The notes under the pieces were generated by a model. The model did not search any database. It was not told the origin of the DNA and saw nothing but the letters and a program-made list of their open reading frames with translations. A stretch of 64,000 nt of DNA from Cedecea neteri NBRC 105707 = ATCC 33855 (lineage in GTDB: Bacteria; Pseudomonadota; Gammaproteobacteria; Enterobacterales; Enterobacteriaceae), in assembly GCF_001571265.1 (NCBI RefSeq), contig NZ_BCTL01000038.1:16279-80278 (forward strand), read 5' to 3'. The translations under genes were made by a program, and so were the position numbers. Positions within the stretch are counted from its first letter, which is position 1, and each line of letters opens with the position of its first letter. Shown here piece by piece: positions 19,794-29,561 of this stretch.

Positions 19794-21086
19794 ATGGATG
19801 AGTTTAAACCAGAAGACGAGCTGAAACCCGATCCAAGCGATCGTCGTCCTGGGCGTTCCCGCAAACCTGACGAGTTCGAGAAAGAACCGCAGATCAACGT
19901 TGATGACGTCGATCTTGATGCGGACGAACGCCGTCCTTCTCGTTCACGCCGCGAGCGCGAAGTAGAGGTTGAGGAAGAGTACGAAGGTGATGATGGCCTG
20001 GCCGCAGAACCTCGTCCGGCGCGTGGACGTAAAAAGGCAGCAAAACAGAAAGCGCCTGCTTCTCGTCAGCACATCATGATGGGCGTCGGGATTCTGGTAC
20101 TGCTGCTGCTTATCATCGGCATCGGTTCAGCCCTGAAAGCGCCTTCATCCACCCCAGATACTGCCGAGCAAAAACCAGGCGCAGAGAAGAACATCGATCT
20201 CTCCGGTTCGAACGGTGCGGCATCTGCCGACCAGGCAAACGCCGCTCAGCCACAGTCAGGGAATACTCCAGCTGTTGGCCAGCAGAATCCGCAGGATGTT
20301 TCCCTGCCGCCTATTTCCTCTACGCCAACTCAGGCGCAGACTCAGCCGCAGCCGGAAGGGCAGCAGCGCGTTGAGGTTCCAGGGAACCTGAATAACGCAC
20401 TGACTCAGCCTCAGCAGCAGGGCCAGATTGACAACGTGGCCAGTAATTCCACGCTGCCAACTGAACCAGCTACTGTCGCGCCAATCGCTGGCAGCAAAAC
20501 CGAGCCGCGTAAGCTGGCCGGTACCCAGGAACCAACCCGCACCGTTGAATCTCGCCCTGAGCGCAAGAAAACGGTGATTGAGCCAGTACGTAAAGCCGAG
20601 CCTAAACCGCAGGTTAAAGCTGAAAGCAAGCCAGTTGCTACGGCGAAACGTAGCGAACCAGCCCCGGCTGTTTCTGCCCCGATTACCGCGCCATCAACCA
20701 GCGCTGCCACTTCAACCCCGGCGCCGAAAGCAACAGCATCTACTGCACCTAAAGCGGCACCGCAGGCTGCAGCGACGGCAAGTACTGGCGGCACAGTAAC
20801 CGGTGACGCAAGCGCCATTAAGAGTGCGCCAGGCAGCCACTACACGCTGCAGCTGAGCTCTTCTTCAAACTCGGCAAACCTGAATGCATGGGCGAAAAAA
20901 GAGAACCTGCAGCACTATATGGTTTATCAGACTCAGCGTAACGGCCAGCCCTGGTTTGTGCTTGTGAGCGGTGTTTATGCCACGAAAGACGATGCAAAAC
21001 GCGCGGTGACAAGCCTGCCGGCAGACGTTCAGGCGAAGAACCCGTGGGCAAAACCTATTCATCAGGTGCAGTCTGACCTCAAGTGA
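19794..21086 (+). CDS. damX: Cell-division SPOR protein DamX
   Basis: 430 residues: a charged cytoplasmic N-terminus rich in Asp/Arg (1-90), one membrane helix ([22 protein letters not shown], about 98-119), a long low-complexity periplasmic linker rich in Ala, Pro, Gln and Thr (about 120-345) and a C-terminal SPOR domain (about 348-430, [15 protein letters not shown] through [11 protein letters not shown]). SPOR domains bind denuded septal peptidoglycan and bring DamX to the division ring. It sits between aroB and dam. The linker is the expected fast-evolving part. Confidence 0.95.
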   Translation: MDEFKPEDELKPDPSDRRPGRSRKPDEFEKEPQINVDDVDLDADERRPSRSRREREVEVEEEYEGDDGLAAEPRPARGRKKAAKQKAPASRQHIMMGVGILVLLLLIIGIGSALKAPSSTPDTAEQKPGAEKNIDLSGSNGAASADQANAAQPQSGNTPAVGQQNPQDVSLPPISSTPTQAQTQPQPEGQQRVEVPGNLNNALTQPQQQGQIDNVASNSTLPTEPATVAPIAGSKTEPRKLAGTQEPTRTVESRPERKKTVIEPVRKAEPKPQVKAESKPVATAKRSEPAPAVSAPITAPSTSAATSTPAPKATASTAPKAAPQAAATASTGGTVTGDASAIKSAPGSHYTLQLSSSSNSANLNAWAKKENLQHYMVYQTQRNGQPWFVLVSGVYATKDDAKRAVTSLPADVQAKNPWAKPIHQVQSDLK

Positions 21087-21149
21087 AAATAAGCGCAGTC
21101 GCTGTCGGAGCCTTTCCACAGCTGGATAAGGTGTAAATAGTAAGACAGC

Positions 21150-21974
21150 ATGAAAAAAAATCGCGCTTTTCTGAAATGGGCAGGGGGAAAGTTCCCCCTG
21201 CTGGACGACATAAAAAAGCATCTGCCGCAAGGCGACTGTCTGATTGAGCCCTTCGTTGGCGCCGGGTCGGTATTTCTCAATACCGACTATCAGCGCTATA
21301 TCCTCGCGGACATCAACAGCGATCTGATTAACCTCTACGATATCGTCAAAAACCGCGCGGATGAGTACGTGCGGGAGTCTCGTTTGCTGTTCACCAAAGA
21401 GCAAAACGAAGAGGCTACCTATTACGCCTTCCGCGTCGAATTTAATCAGTGCACCGACAAATTCCGGCGCGCGGTGTTGTTTTTGTACCTCAACCGTCAT
21501 TGTTACAACGGCCTGTGCCGTTATAATCTGCGCGGTGAATTTAACGTGCCGTTTGGCCGCTACAGCAAACCTTACTTCCCGGAAGAGGAACTGTACAACT
21601 TTGCTGAACGGGCTAAAAATGCCACTTTTGTCTGCCAGTCATATGACGTCAGCATGGTAAACGTTGCCGCAGGTTCCGTTGTGTATTGCGATCCGCCTTA
21701 CGCGCCGCTTTCCGCCACCGCCAACTTTACCGCTTATCACACGGACAGCTTCAGCATGGTGCAACAGAGGCATCTGGCGGAGCTGGCTGAAAAACTGCGT
21801 GAGCAGAGCATCCCGGTGGTGATTTCCAATCACGATACCGAGCTCACTCGCGAGTGGTACAAGAATGCTACCGATTTCCGTAAGCTGCAGGTAAGACGCA
21901 GCATCAGCAGAAACGGTGGAGCACGTAACAAGGTGGACGAACTTCTGGCGCTTTATAAAGTAAAGCTTGCCTGA
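21150..21974 (+). CDS. dam: DNA adenine methyltransferase Dam
   Basis: 274 residues (E. coli 278). Alpha-class N6-adenine methyltransferase with the AdoMet motif PFVGAGSVFLN (about 35-45), the catalytic DPPY in VVYCDPPYAPLS (about 181-184) and the N-terminal KWAGGK. It methylates GATC and governs mismatch repair strand choice, replication timing and gene control. The N-terminal signature and order place it as the chromosomal housekeeping Dam rather than a phage orphan. Confidence 0.98.
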   Translation: MKKNRAFLKWAGGKFPLLDDIKKHLPQGDCLIEPFVGAGSVFLNTDYQRYILADINSDLINLYDIVKNRADEYVRESRLLFTKEQNEEATYYAFRVEFNQCTDKFRRAVLFLYLNRHCYNGLCRYNLRGEFNVPFGRYSKPYFPEEELYNFAERAKNATFVCQSYDVSMVNVAAGSVVYCDPPYAPLSATANFTAYHTDSFSMVQQRHLAELAEKLREQSIPVVISNHDTELTREWYKNATDFRKLQVRRSISRNGGARNKVDELLALYKVKLA

Positions 21975-22019
21975 GCCGTTTCGCCCGCCGCTGAAGATGA
22001 ATGACTCCTGGAGAAGCGG

Positions 22020-22697
22020 ATGAAACAGTATTTGATTGCCCCCTCAATCCTCTCTGCCGACTTCGCCCGACTGGGCGAGGATACGGCTAAAGCGCTTGCA
22101 GCAGGTGGTGACGTTGTCCATTTTGACGTCATGGACAACCACTATGTCCCTAACCTGACAATGGGGCCGATGGTGCTCAAAGCGCTGCGCGATTACGGTA
22201 TTACTGCGCCTATCGACGTCCATCTGATGGTGAAGCCGGTTGACCGTATCATTCCTGATTTCGCCGCTGCCGGCGCCAGCATTATTACCTTCCATCCCGA
22301 AGCTTCTGAACATGTCGATCGCTCCCTGCAGCTTATCAAAGAGCATGGCTGTAAAGCGGGTCTGGTACTTAACCCGGCGACCTCCCTTTCCTGGCTGGAT
22401 CACGTCATGGACAAACTGGATGTGATTTTGCTGATGTCCGTCAACCCTGGGTTTGGCGGGCAGTCGTTTATTCCACACACGCTGGAAAAGCTGCGCCAGG
22501 TTCGCGAACGCATTGATGCCTCCGGCTATGATATTCGCCTTGAAGTGGACGGCGGCGTTAAAGCCGACAATATTGCGGAAATCGCCGCTGCGGGTGCAGA
22601 TATGTTCGTCGCAGGTTCCGCTATTTTCGGCCAGCCTGACTATAAAGCGGTGGTTGACCGCATGCGTTCTGAACTGGCTAAGGTAAGTCATGGATAA
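22020..22697 (+). CDS. rpe: Ribulose-phosphate 3-epimerase
   Basis: 225 residues with the TIM-barrel motifs [37 protein letters not shown] and LEVDGGV that hold the catalytic Asp pair and the metal-binding His/Asp residues. It interconverts ribulose- and xylulose-5-phosphate in the pentose phosphate pathway. GGAGAAGCGG gives the ribosome site. The end overlaps gph by eight bases. Confidence 0.98.
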   Translation: MKQYLIAPSILSADFARLGEDTAKALAAGGDVVHFDVMDNHYVPNLTMGPMVLKALRDYGITAPIDVHLMVKPVDRIIPDFAAAGASIITFHPEASEHVDRSLQLIKEHGCKAGLVLNPATSLSWLDHVMDKLDVILLMSVNPGFGGQSFIPHTLEKLRQVRERIDASGYDIRLEVDGGVKADNIAEIAAAGADMFVAGSAIFGQPDYKAVVDRMRSELAKVSHG

Positions 22698-23403
22698 GTT
22701 TCAAAAAATTCGAGGCGTTGCCTTCGATCTCGACGGCACGCTCATCGACACGGCGCTTGGCCTGAGCCAGGCCGTTGATCTGGCGCTTTATGCGCTTGAA
22801 CTGCCTGTGGCAGGTGAAGATCGCGTTGTAACCTGGATTGGCAACGGCGCGGATATCATGATGCAGCGGGCGCTTAAGTGGTCGCTGAAAGATAAAGAGC
22901 CCGACCTCGCCCAGCTGAATATGGCGCGCAAACTGTTCGATCGCTACTATGCGGAAACGGTTGAAGAAGGGAGCTTCCTGTTCCCTGGCGTGGCCGCAAC
23001 GCTTGCTGCTCTGAAAGAGAAAGGCCTGCCGCTCGCCGTGGTTACCAACAAACCCACGCCTTTTGTCACGCCGCTGCTGGAAGATCTGGGCATTGCCCAA
23101 TATTTCCAGACCATCATCGGCGGTGACGATGTGAAAGAGAAAAAGCCGCACCCGGAAGCGCTATACAAAGTTATGGAAACCCTGGGGCTGGCGGCGGATG
23201 AGCTGCTTTTTGTCGGCGACTCCCGCAATGATATTCAGGCTGCAAAGGCGGCCGGCTGCCCGAGCGTCGGCCTGACCTGGGGCTATAACTATGGCGAAGC
23301 GATTGGGCTGAGCAACCCGGACGTGGTGTTCGATCGTTTCGCAGACTTATTGCCCGCTTTCGGGCTACCACCTTTAGCAAATCAGGAAGCAGAACATGAG
23401 TAA
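22690..23403 (+). CDS. gph: Phosphoglycolate phosphatase
   Basis: 237 residues. HAD motifs: [10 protein letters not shown] (residues 12-21), VVTNKP for motif [10 protein letters not shown] for motif III and [12 protein letters not shown] for motif IV. It removes 2-phosphoglycolate, formed for example during repair of oxidised DNA 3' ends. It overlaps rpe by eight bases (ATGGATAA) and trpS by eight (ATGAGTAA), so all three are translationally coupled. Confidence 0.97.
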   Translation: MDKFQKIRGVAFDLDGTLIDTALGLSQAVDLALYALELPVAGEDRVVTWIGNGADIMMQRALKWSLKDKEPDLAQLNMARKLFDRYYAETVEEGSFLFPGVAATLAALKEKGLPLAVVTNKPTPFVTPLLEDLGIAQYFQTIIGGDDVKEKKPHPEALYKVMETLGLAADELLFVGDSRNDIQAAKAAGCPSVGLTWGYNYGEAIGLSNPDVVFDRFADLLPAFGLPPLANQEAEHE

Positions 23404-24400
23404 GCCCATCGTATTTAGCGGCGCCCAGCCGTCAGGCGAATTAACTATCGGTAACTACATGGGTGCGCTGCGTCAGTGGGTAAACATGCAGGATGATTAC
23501 CATTGCATTTACTGCATCGTTGACCAGCATGCGATCACCGTTCGCCAGGACCCGACCGCGCTGCGCAAAGCGACGCTGGACACCCTGGCGCTGTACCTGG
23601 CCTGCGGCATTGACCCGAAAAAGAGCACCATTTTTGTTCAGTCCCACGTGCCGGAGCACGCGCAGCTGGGCTGGGTGCTGAACTGCTACACCTATTTCGG
23701 CGAGCTGAGCCGTATGACTCAGTTCAAGGACAAATCTGCCCGCTATGAAGAAAACATCAACGCCGGCCTGTTTGATTATCCGGTGCTGATGGCGGCAGAC
23801 ATTCTGCTGTACCAGACCAACCAGGTGCCGGTGGGTGAAGACCAGAAACAACATCTGGAGCTGAGCCGCGACGTTGCCAGTCGTTTTAACGCGCTGTACG
23901 GCGACATATTCAAAGTGCCGGAGCCGTTCATTCCTAAGTCCGGCGCCCGCGTGATGTCCCTGCTGGAGCCAACCAAGAAGATGTCCAAGTCTGACGATAA
24001 CCGCAATAACGTTATCGGCCTGCTGGAAGATCCGAAATCCGTGGTGAAGAAGATCAAACGCGCGGTGACCGACTCCGAAGAGCCGCCTGTTGTGCGTTAC
24101 GATGTGAAAGAAAAGGCCGGGGTGTCTAACCTGCTGGATATTCTTTCCGGCGTCACCGGCAAAGCGATTCCTGAGCTGGAAGCCAGCTTTGAAGGCAAGA
24201 TGTATGGCCATCTCAAGGGCGAAGTGGCGGAAGCCGTGTCCGGTATGCTGACCGAGCTTCAGGAGCGCTATCACCGTTACCGTAACGATGAAGCTTTCCT
24301 GCAGCAGGTGATGAAAGAGGGCTCAGAAAAAGCGCGTGCTCGCGCCGGTGAGACGCTGAAAAAAGTGTACGAAGCGATCGGGTTCGTCGCTCACCCATAA
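23396..24400 (+). CDS. trpS: Tryptophanyl-tRNA synthetase
   Basis: 334 residues. Class I signatures are present as [10 protein letters not shown] (the HIGH-like motif, residues 11-20) and KKMSKSDDN (KMSKS, about 194-202), with the [13 protein letters not shown] tryptophan/ATP site. It charges tRNA-Trp. It is the last gene of the aroK-trpS series and is closed by a strong terminator. Confidence 0.98.
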   Translation: MSKPIVFSGAQPSGELTIGNYMGALRQWVNMQDDYHCIYCIVDQHAITVRQDPTALRKATLDTLALYLACGIDPKKSTIFVQSHVPEHAQLGWVLNCYTYFGELSRMTQFKDKSARYEENINAGLFDYPVLMAADILLYQTNQVPVGEDQKQHLELSRDVASRFNALYGDIFKVPEPFIPKSGARVMSLLEPTKKMSKSDDNRNNVIGLLEDPKSVVKKIKRAVTDSEEPPVVRYDVKEKAGVSNLLDILSGVTGKAIPELEASFEGKMYGHLKGEVAEAVSGMLTELQERYHRYRNDEAFLQQVMKEGSEKARARAGETLKKVYEAIGFVAHP

Positions 24401-24412
24401 TCTTTCCCTATG

Positions 24413-24447
24413 AATAGCCCGCCGCCTGGCGGGTTATTTCTTTTTTG
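24413..24447 (+). terminator. Terminator after trpS
   Basis: Stem AATAGCCCGCC (24413-24423) with GGCGGGTTATT (24428-24438), ten Watson-Crick pairs and one G-T, loop GCCT, followed by TCTTTTTT. Confidence 0.88.
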
Positions 24448-24490
24448 TGACTGCATTCTCCTTTTGTCATTTTCCCCTTTGCCATCTATA

Positions 24491-24528
24491 TTCAATTTTA
24501 TGAAGATATATTCATTCAATAAATTGAA
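24491..24528. promoter_or_regulatory. Two operator-like palindromes before yhfZ
   Basis: TTCAAT-AA-ATTGAA (24515-24528) is a perfect 6-2-6 palindrome; TTCAAT-TT-TATGAA (24491-24504) is a degenerate copy 24 bases upstream. Both sit within 50 bases of the yhfZ ATG, the natural place for a site bound by YhfZ itself. The spacing (a little over two helical turns) suits two dimers on one face. Confidence 0.45.
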
Positions 24529-24536
24529 GATAACCG

Positions 24537-25442
24537 ATGAGCCGCAGCTTTATTAAAAAAGAGGGCGTAGCCCAATCCAGCCTGGCCCGTTATTTACTGG
24601 GTGAGAAATGTGGTAACAGGCTGAAAACCATAGATGAATTAGCAGGTGAATGCGGCTTTTCAGTTGGCCTGACGCAGGCCGCTTTGAAGACGCTGGAGAA
24701 GGCCGGGGCCGTGAGCGTTGAACGCCGCGGCCGCAACGGTAGTTACCTGTTGAGTATGGATAACAAAGCCCTATTGGCGTTCGCAGATATCGGCAATGTA
24801 GTGTGTGCTATGCCGCTGCCGTACACCCGACTTTATGAAGGGCTTGCCAGCGGCTTGAAGGCGCAGTTTGACGGGATCCCGTTTTATTACGCCCACATGC
24901 GTGGGTCGGATGTTCGCGTGGAATGTCTGCTGAATGGCGTTTATGACCTGGCCGTCGTGTCCAGGCTGGCAGCAGACAGCTACCTCAGCAACCCGGATCT
25001 TTTTATCGCGCTGGCGCTGGGGCCGCACACCTACGTGGGCGAGCACAAGTTGATTTGTCGCGCCGGGCAGCAGGAAAGTATCCGCCGCATTGGGATTGAC
25101 CCACGTTCGGCGGATCAGCGCATCATGACGGATGTTTATTTCGCCGGGCAGGATGTGGAATTGCTCGACGTGTCGTACCACGAGTGCCTGCACAGAATCG
25201 CAAAAGGCAGCGTGGATGCGGTGATTTGGAACGTCAGCAACGAGGCCGACCTGACGGCGCTGGGGCTGACCGCACTCCCGTTAAACGGGGACAAATGCTT
25301 CCTGGCTGCATCGGAAGCGGTGGTGCTGACGCGCAGCGAAGATATCCCCATTCAGCAATTGCTGAGAACGGTGGTGGATAAGAATGCGCTGCTGACTCAT
25401 CAGCAAAGCGTGCTGAGTGGTGAACAGGAACCAAGCTATTGA
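24537..25442 (+). CDS. yhfZ: Helix-turn-helix regulator YhfZ, probable controller of the yhf operon
   Basis: 301 residues, same as E. coli. The first 75 form a winged-helix-like DNA-binding domain (LKTIDELAGECGFSVGLTQAALKTLEKAGAVSVERRGRNGSYL), reminiscent of GntR-type proteins. Residues 80-290 look like a ligand-sensing domain of the periplasmic-binding-protein fold (IPFYYAHMRGSDVRVECLLNGVYDLAVVSRLAAD). It is the first gene of an eight-gene operon and likely senses its substrate; the effector is unknown. Its stop is followed 14 bases later by the preferred yhfY start. Confidence 0.88.
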   Translation: MSRSFIKKEGVAQSSLARYLLGEKCGNRLKTIDELAGECGFSVGLTQAALKTLEKAGAVSVERRGRNGSYLLSMDNKALLAFADIGNVVCAMPLPYTRLYEGLASGLKAQFDGIPFYYAHMRGSDVRVECLLNGVYDLAVVSRLAADSYLSNPDLFIALALGPHTYVGEHKLICRAGQQESIRRIGIDPRSADQRIMTDVYFAGQDVELLDVSYHECLHRIAKGSVDAVIWNVSNEADLTALGLTALPLNGDKCFLAASEAVVLTRSEDIPIQQLLRTVVDKNALLTHQQSVLSGEQEPSY

Positions 25443-25456
25443 CAGAGGTAATCAGT

Positions 25457-25813
25457 ATGGAAGACCGGCTCAATCTGCTGTGTGAGGCAGGCGTCATCGA
25501 CCGGGATATTTGTGATGGCATGAAAGCTGTGGTGACGCAGCTGGAGACTCACTGGGCTATCCCGCTACAGAACGACCAGGGGGCAATGGCAATCACCCAC
25601 ATGGCTAACGCGCTGATGCGCAGCCGTCGGGGTGAGGAAGTCGGTCCGTTGGATGACGAACTGTTGGCGGAGATTAAAGCCGACAGCGTATTTGGTGAAG
25701 TTGAGCAGGCCCACCACGCATTGCTGGCGCCGTTCAACGTGCAGATGCATCCGAACGAAGAAGGGTACCTGCTCGCCAACCTGTTTAGCCTGTGGCTGAT
25801 TCATAAGAGCTAA
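25457..25813 (+). CDS. yhfY: PRD-domain protein YhfY
   Basis: 118 residues from the ATG at 25457, which has AGAGG upstream; a TTG at 25439 overlapping the yhfZ stop is the alternative. It resembles a single PTS-regulation domain: an all-helical fold with the histidine-containing segment VTQLETHW and NALMRSRRGEEVGPLDDEL, ending HPNEEGYLLANLFSLWL. PRDs are normally phosphorylated by PTS proteins to switch antiterminators or activators; here the domain is free-standing beside regulator YhfZ, so it may modulate it. Function is inferred. Confidence 0.8.
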   Translation: MEDRLNLLCEAGVIDRDICDGMKAVVTQLETHWAIPLQNDQGAMAITHMANALMRSRRGEEVGPLDDELLAEIKADSVFGEVEQAHHALLAPFNVQMHPNEEGYLLANLFSLWLIHKS

Positions 25814-25841
25814 CGGATTTGTTTGCAGCGGTTTTTCTCAA

Positions 25842-25871
25842 CTTAAATATTCAAAAAAATGATTATTTAAG
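25842..25871. repeat. Inverted repeat in the yhfY-yhfX gap
   Basis: CTTAAATA (25842-25849) and its exact complement TATTTAAG (25864-25871), 14-base A-rich spacer. Weak AT-only stem; possibly an mRNA processing site or a second binding site in the operon. No T-tract. Confidence 0.4.
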
Positions 25872-25901
25872 AAGTTTATTTCTCAGGTCGCGAGGCAAGG
25901 C

Positions 25902-27074
25902 ATGTTTATTGAGGCACTCAAGGCACAGAACCCGGCGTTGATTGATGCGGCCAGAACCCTTTGGCGGCAGGGCGCGGTGCTCCCCGATACCTGGATTATC
26001 GATGTCGATCAGGTTCTGGAGAATGGTCGGAAACTGCTCGCGGCTGCGCGGAAGCACGGCATCACGCTCTACTTTATGACCAAGCAAGTAGGACGTAACC
26101 CGTGGCTTGCCAACAAGCTGGTTGAGCTGGGCTTTAAAGGTGCCGTGGCCGTTGATTTTAAAGAAGCCCGCACGCTGCGCGAAGCCAATGTGCCCGTTTC
26201 GCATGTGGGCCATCTGGTGCAGGTGCCGGTGGCTCTGGTTGAAGAGAATGTGAACGGCGGGACGGAAATTATCACCTTGTTCTCGCTGGAAAAAGCCCGT
26301 GAAGTCTCGGATGCCGCGCTGGCGAGCGGGCGCGTTCAGGCGGTGATGCTGAAGGTGTTTGCCGACTACGACCGGCTTTATCCGGGTCAGGAATCCGGTT
26401 TTCCGCTCATAGAGCTGGATGATGTGGTGCACAAAATTCGTGAAATGCCGGGAATTCGGCTTGCCGGGCTGACGCATTTTCCCTGTCTGCTCTGGAACGA
26501 AGAGCAGCAACAGACGCAGCCAACCCGCAACCTGATGACGCTGCTTAAGGCCCGGGATTTGCTGCACGAGCAGGGGATTGAGATCGAGCAAATCAACGCG
26601 CCCTCGGCCTCAAGCTGCAGCACTTTCCCGATTCTGGCTGAGCACGGGGTAACGCATGCCGAACCGGGCCATGCGCTAACCGGCACCATCCCGGCGAACC
26701 AGCATGGCGATCAGCCGGAGGCCATAGCCATGCTCTATCTGACGGAGGTTTCTCACCAGTTTCAGGGCAAAAGCTATTGCTATGGCGGGGGGTATTATCG
26801 CCGTGGCCATGCGCAGAATGCGCTGGTGTTAAGCAGTGATGCACGGCCCGAGCAGGCACGATTGCTGCCGCCAGACAGCACCAGCATTGATTATCACCTG
26901 GCGCTGGAAGGCCGCTATCCCGTTGGCAGCCCGGTGGTGATGTGCTTCCGCACGCAGATTTTTGTTACCCGCAGCGATGTGGCGCTGGTGTCCGGCATCC
27001 AGAGCGGGAACCCGGTACTCGAAGCGCTGTACGACAGCCTTGGTCATCCAATTCCGGGAGGTCAACATGAGTAA
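25902..27074 (+). CDS. yhfX: PLP-dependent racemase-like protein YhfX
   Basis: 390 residues. The N-terminal half has the alanine-racemase barrel opening, with the PLP lysine expected in [19 protein letters not shown] (about residue 64). The middle has the Leu/Gly-rich strand ends ([29 protein letters not shown]), and the C-terminal beta domain has [12 protein letters not shown]. Related proteins racemise or rearrange amino acids; the substrate is unknown. It overlaps yhfW by eight bases. Confidence 0.82.
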   Translation: MFIEALKAQNPALIDAARTLWRQGAVLPDTWIIDVDQVLENGRKLLAAARKHGITLYFMTKQVGRNPWLANKLVELGFKGAVAVDFKEARTLREANVPVSHVGHLVQVPVALVEENVNGGTEIITLFSLEKAREVSDAALASGRVQAVMLKVFADYDRLYPGQESGFPLIELDDVVHKIREMPGIRLAGLTHFPCLLWNEEQQQTQPTRNLMTLLKARDLLHEQGIEIEQINAPSASSCSTFPILAEHGVTHAEPGHALTGTIPANQHGDQPEAIAMLYLTEVSHQFQGKSYCYGGGYYRRGHAQNALVLSSDARPEQARLLPPDSTSIDYHLALEGRYPVGSPVVMCFRTQIFVTRSDVALVSGIQSGNPVLEALYDSLGHPIPGGQHE

Positions 27075-28311
27075 GTTTCTGGTGCTGGTGATAGACAGTT
27101 TCGGCGTGGGCGCGATGGACGATGTGCCGGAGGTCAGACCGCAGGACATCGGGGCGAATACCTGCGGGCACATTTTGCAGCATTTTCCTGAACTGCGCTT
27201 ACCCACGCTTGAGAAGCTAGGGCTGATAAACGCGCTGGGCTTTGCTGCCAACGTTATGCAGGCGAACGTCGATGCAGTCTATGGTACCGCGGCGCTGCAG
27301 CATGAAGGCGGCGACACCTTTATGGGCCATCAGGAAATTTTGGGTACGCGGCCACAAACTCCGCTACGTATGCCGTTTTCAGCAGTGATCGACGACGTTG
27401 AACGTGAGCTGATTGGTGCTGGCTGGCAGGTTGAACGCAAAGGCGCTGAGCTGCAGTTTTTGTGGGTAAACCAGGCCGTGGCCGTGGGCGATAATCTTGA
27501 GGCCGATCTCGGGCAGGTGTTTAACATTAGCGGCAATCTCAGCGCTATACCGTTTGAGCAGGTCCGCGCCATTGGCGAAGCGGTGCGCCGCTGCGTCAAA
27601 GTGGGTCGAGTCATTGCCTTTGGCGGCCTGCTTGAGAGTAGCGAACAGCTGATCGACGCCGCTGAAGAAAAACAGGGCCTTTATATCGGCATTAATGCGC
27701 CGCGTTCCGGGGTATACAAAAGTGGGTTCCAGGTCGTGCATATGGGCTACGGCGTGGATGCCAGCGTTCAGGCTCCGCAGCAGCTGCATCAGGTCGGGGT
27801 TAAAACCGTGTTGGTGGGCAAAGTGGCCGACATTGCGATTAACCCACACGGCATCAGCTACCAGAATCTGGTCGACTCCCAGAGCATCCTTGATATCACC
27901 CGGGATGAGCTGAATAAACCCGGTAGCGCGTTTATTTGTACCAATATTCAGGAAACCGACCTGGCGGGCCATGCCGAAGACGTTGCGCGCTACGCCGAGC
28001 GGCTTGAGCTGGTAGATAAAAATCTGGCTTTGCTGATGGCGGATATGCAGGCGGGGGACTGCCTGGTGGTGATGGCCGACCACGGGAACGATCCGACGAT
28101 TGGTCACAGCAAGCACACCCGTGAAAACGTCCCTTTGCTGGTGTGGCAGCCTGGCATAACGGGCGCTTATCTGGGCGCACGCGCTACGCTTTCTGATGTA
28201 GGCGCAACGGTTTGTGACTTTTTTCGGGCAGTTGCGCCGCAGAACGGAACGTCGTTCTTGCCGCTGCTGAATATCTCTTCAACGCGTGGAGCGAATCATG
28301 ACGGGGCATAA
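27067..28311 (+). CDS. yhfW: Phosphopentomutase-like metalloenzyme YhfW
   Basis: 414 residues from the ATG at 27067 (GGAGGT upstream). Alkaline-phosphatase-superfamily fold: [12 protein letters not shown] at the N-terminus carries the first metal Asp, [11 protein letters not shown] the nucleophile Thr region, [14 protein letters not shown] and [19 protein letters not shown] the remaining metal ligands. It resembles DeoB, but with a distinct insert, and is not in a nucleoside operon. It probably isomerises a phosphorylated intermediate of the yhf pathway. It overlaps both yhfX (eight bases) and php (14 bases). Confidence 0.85.
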   Translation: MSKFLVLVIDSFGVGAMDDVPEVRPQDIGANTCGHILQHFPELRLPTLEKLGLINALGFAANVMQANVDAVYGTAALQHEGGDTFMGHQEILGTRPQTPLRMPFSAVIDDVERELIGAGWQVERKGAELQFLWVNQAVAVGDNLEADLGQVFNISGNLSAIPFEQVRAIGEAVRRCVKVGRVIAFGGLLESSEQLIDAAEEKQGLYIGINAPRSGVYKSGFQVVHMGYGVDASVQAPQQLHQVGVKTVLVGKVADIAINPHGISYQNLVDSQSILDITRDELNKPGSAFICTNIQETDLAGHAEDVARYAERLELVDKNLALLMADMQAGDCLVVMADHGNDPTIGHSKHTRENVPLLVWQPGITGAYLGARATLSDVGATVCDFFRAVAPQNGTSFLPLLNISSTRGANHDGA

Positions 28312-29188
28312 GCATATCGATCCATCGGGCTATACCTATGCCCATGAGCATCTTCATATCGATCTTTCCAGCTTCAAGGACAACATCGATTGCCGTCTGG
28401 ATCAGTACGAACTGATTTGCGGTGAAATGAAGTCACTCTACGCGCAGGGTGTGCGCAATATCATAGAAATGACCAACCGCTATATGGGGCGTAACCCTCA
28501 GTTTATGCTGGATATCATGCGTCATACCGGAATGAACGTGATGGCCTGCACCGGTTATTATCAGCATGATTTCTTCCCGCCGCACGTGGCTACCACGCCG
28601 GTGAAAGTGCTGGCGCAGGAGATGATCGATGAAATTGATATCGGTATCGACGGCACGGCGTTAAAAGCCGGGATCATCGCGGAAATAGGGTCCAGCGTTG
28701 ACGTTATCACCCCGGTAGAAAAGCGAGTTTTCCAGGCGGCGGCCATTGCGCATCATGAAACTGGCAGGCCGATCTCTACCCACACGTCATTCAGTACCAT
28801 GGGCCTTGAACAGCTTGCGTTGCTGAAGTCATGGTGCGTGGATCTTTCCCGCGTCACTATCGGCCACTGTGACCTGAAAGACAATCTGGACAATATCCTG
28901 CGGATGATCGATCAGGGTGCCTACGTGCAGTTCGATACCATCGGCAAAAACAGCTATTACCCGGACGAAAAACGCATTGCGATGCTGAGCGCGCTCAAAG
29001 AGCGCGGCCTGCTCGACCACGTCATGCTGTCGATGGACATTACTCGTCGCTCCCATTTAAAAGCGAACGGCGGGCCAGGTTTTGATTATTTGCTTACCAC
29101 GTTTGTGCCGATGCTGCTGGAGGCCGGTTTCAGCCAGCCAGACATCGATTTGATGTTACGTGACAACCCCTCTGTCTTCTATAAGTAA
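28298..29188 (+). CDS. php: Phosphotriesterase homology protein Php
   Basis: 296 residues from the ATG at 28298 (GGAG eight bases before; an upstream GTG at 28286 is less likely). A binuclear-metal amidohydrolase: HEHLHID near residue 19 (HxH), the bridging Glu in GIIAEIGSS, His in STHTSFST, His in IGHCDL and the Asp in [10 protein letters not shown]. coli Php has the phosphotriesterase fold and zinc but no known natural substrate; lactonase activity is common in relatives. It overlaps yhfW and precedes yhfU by nine bases. Confidence 0.9.
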   Translation: MTGHKHIDPSGYTYAHEHLHIDLSSFKDNIDCRLDQYELICGEMKSLYAQGVRNIIEMTNRYMGRNPQFMLDIMRHTGMNVMACTGYYQHDFFPPHVATTPVKVLAQEMIDEIDIGIDGTALKAGIIAEIGSSVDVITPVEKRVFQAAAIAHHETGRPISTHTSFSTMGLEQLALLKSWCVDLSRVTIGHCDLKDNLDNILRMIDQGAYVQFDTIGKNSYYPDEKRIAMLSALKERGLLDHVMLSMDITRRSHLKANGGPGFDYLLTTFVPMLLEAGFSQPDIDLMLRDNPSVFYK

Positions 29189-29197
29189 GGATTTTCC

Positions 29198-29551
29198 ATG
29201 AAAAAGATCGGTGTCGCTGGCTTACAGCGCGAACTCATCAAACAAACCATCGAAACCGCCGCGCCCGGCAGCTTCGAAGTGTTTATCTATAACGACATGG
29301 ACGCCGCGCTGAAGGTGAAATCCGGCCAGCTTGATTACTACATTGGGGCCTGTAATACCGGGGCGGGTGCGGCGCTGTCTATCGCCATCGCGGTGATCGG
29401 CTACAACCGCAGCTGTACCATCGCCAAGCCCGGTATCAAAGCCAAAGAAGAGCAAATCGCCCGCCTGGTCTCAGAAGGCAAAGTGGCGTTTGGGCTTTCC
29501 GTGGAGCATATCGAGCATGCCATCCCGCTGCTGGTTAACCATTTAAAATAA
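29198..29551 (+). CDS. yhfU: Small cytoplasmic protein YhfU (DUF2620)
   Basis: 117 residues, E. coli length. The start KKIGVAGLQRELIKQTIE resembles the beta-alpha opening of PTS IIB-like proteins but has no phosphorylatable Cys/His there; the only Cys are in GACNTGAGAALSIAI and SCTIAKPG. It is paired with the membrane protein YhfT (10-base gap), so a carrier-associated role is a reasonable guess. No activity is known to me. Confidence 0.82.
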   Translation: MKKIGVAGLQRELIKQTIETAAPGSFEVFIYNDMDAALKVKSGQLDYYIGACNTGAGAALSIAIAVIGYNRSCTIAKPGIKAKEEQIARLVSEGKVAFGLSVEHIEHAIPLLVNHLK

Positions 29552-29561
29552 AGGCATCCGT

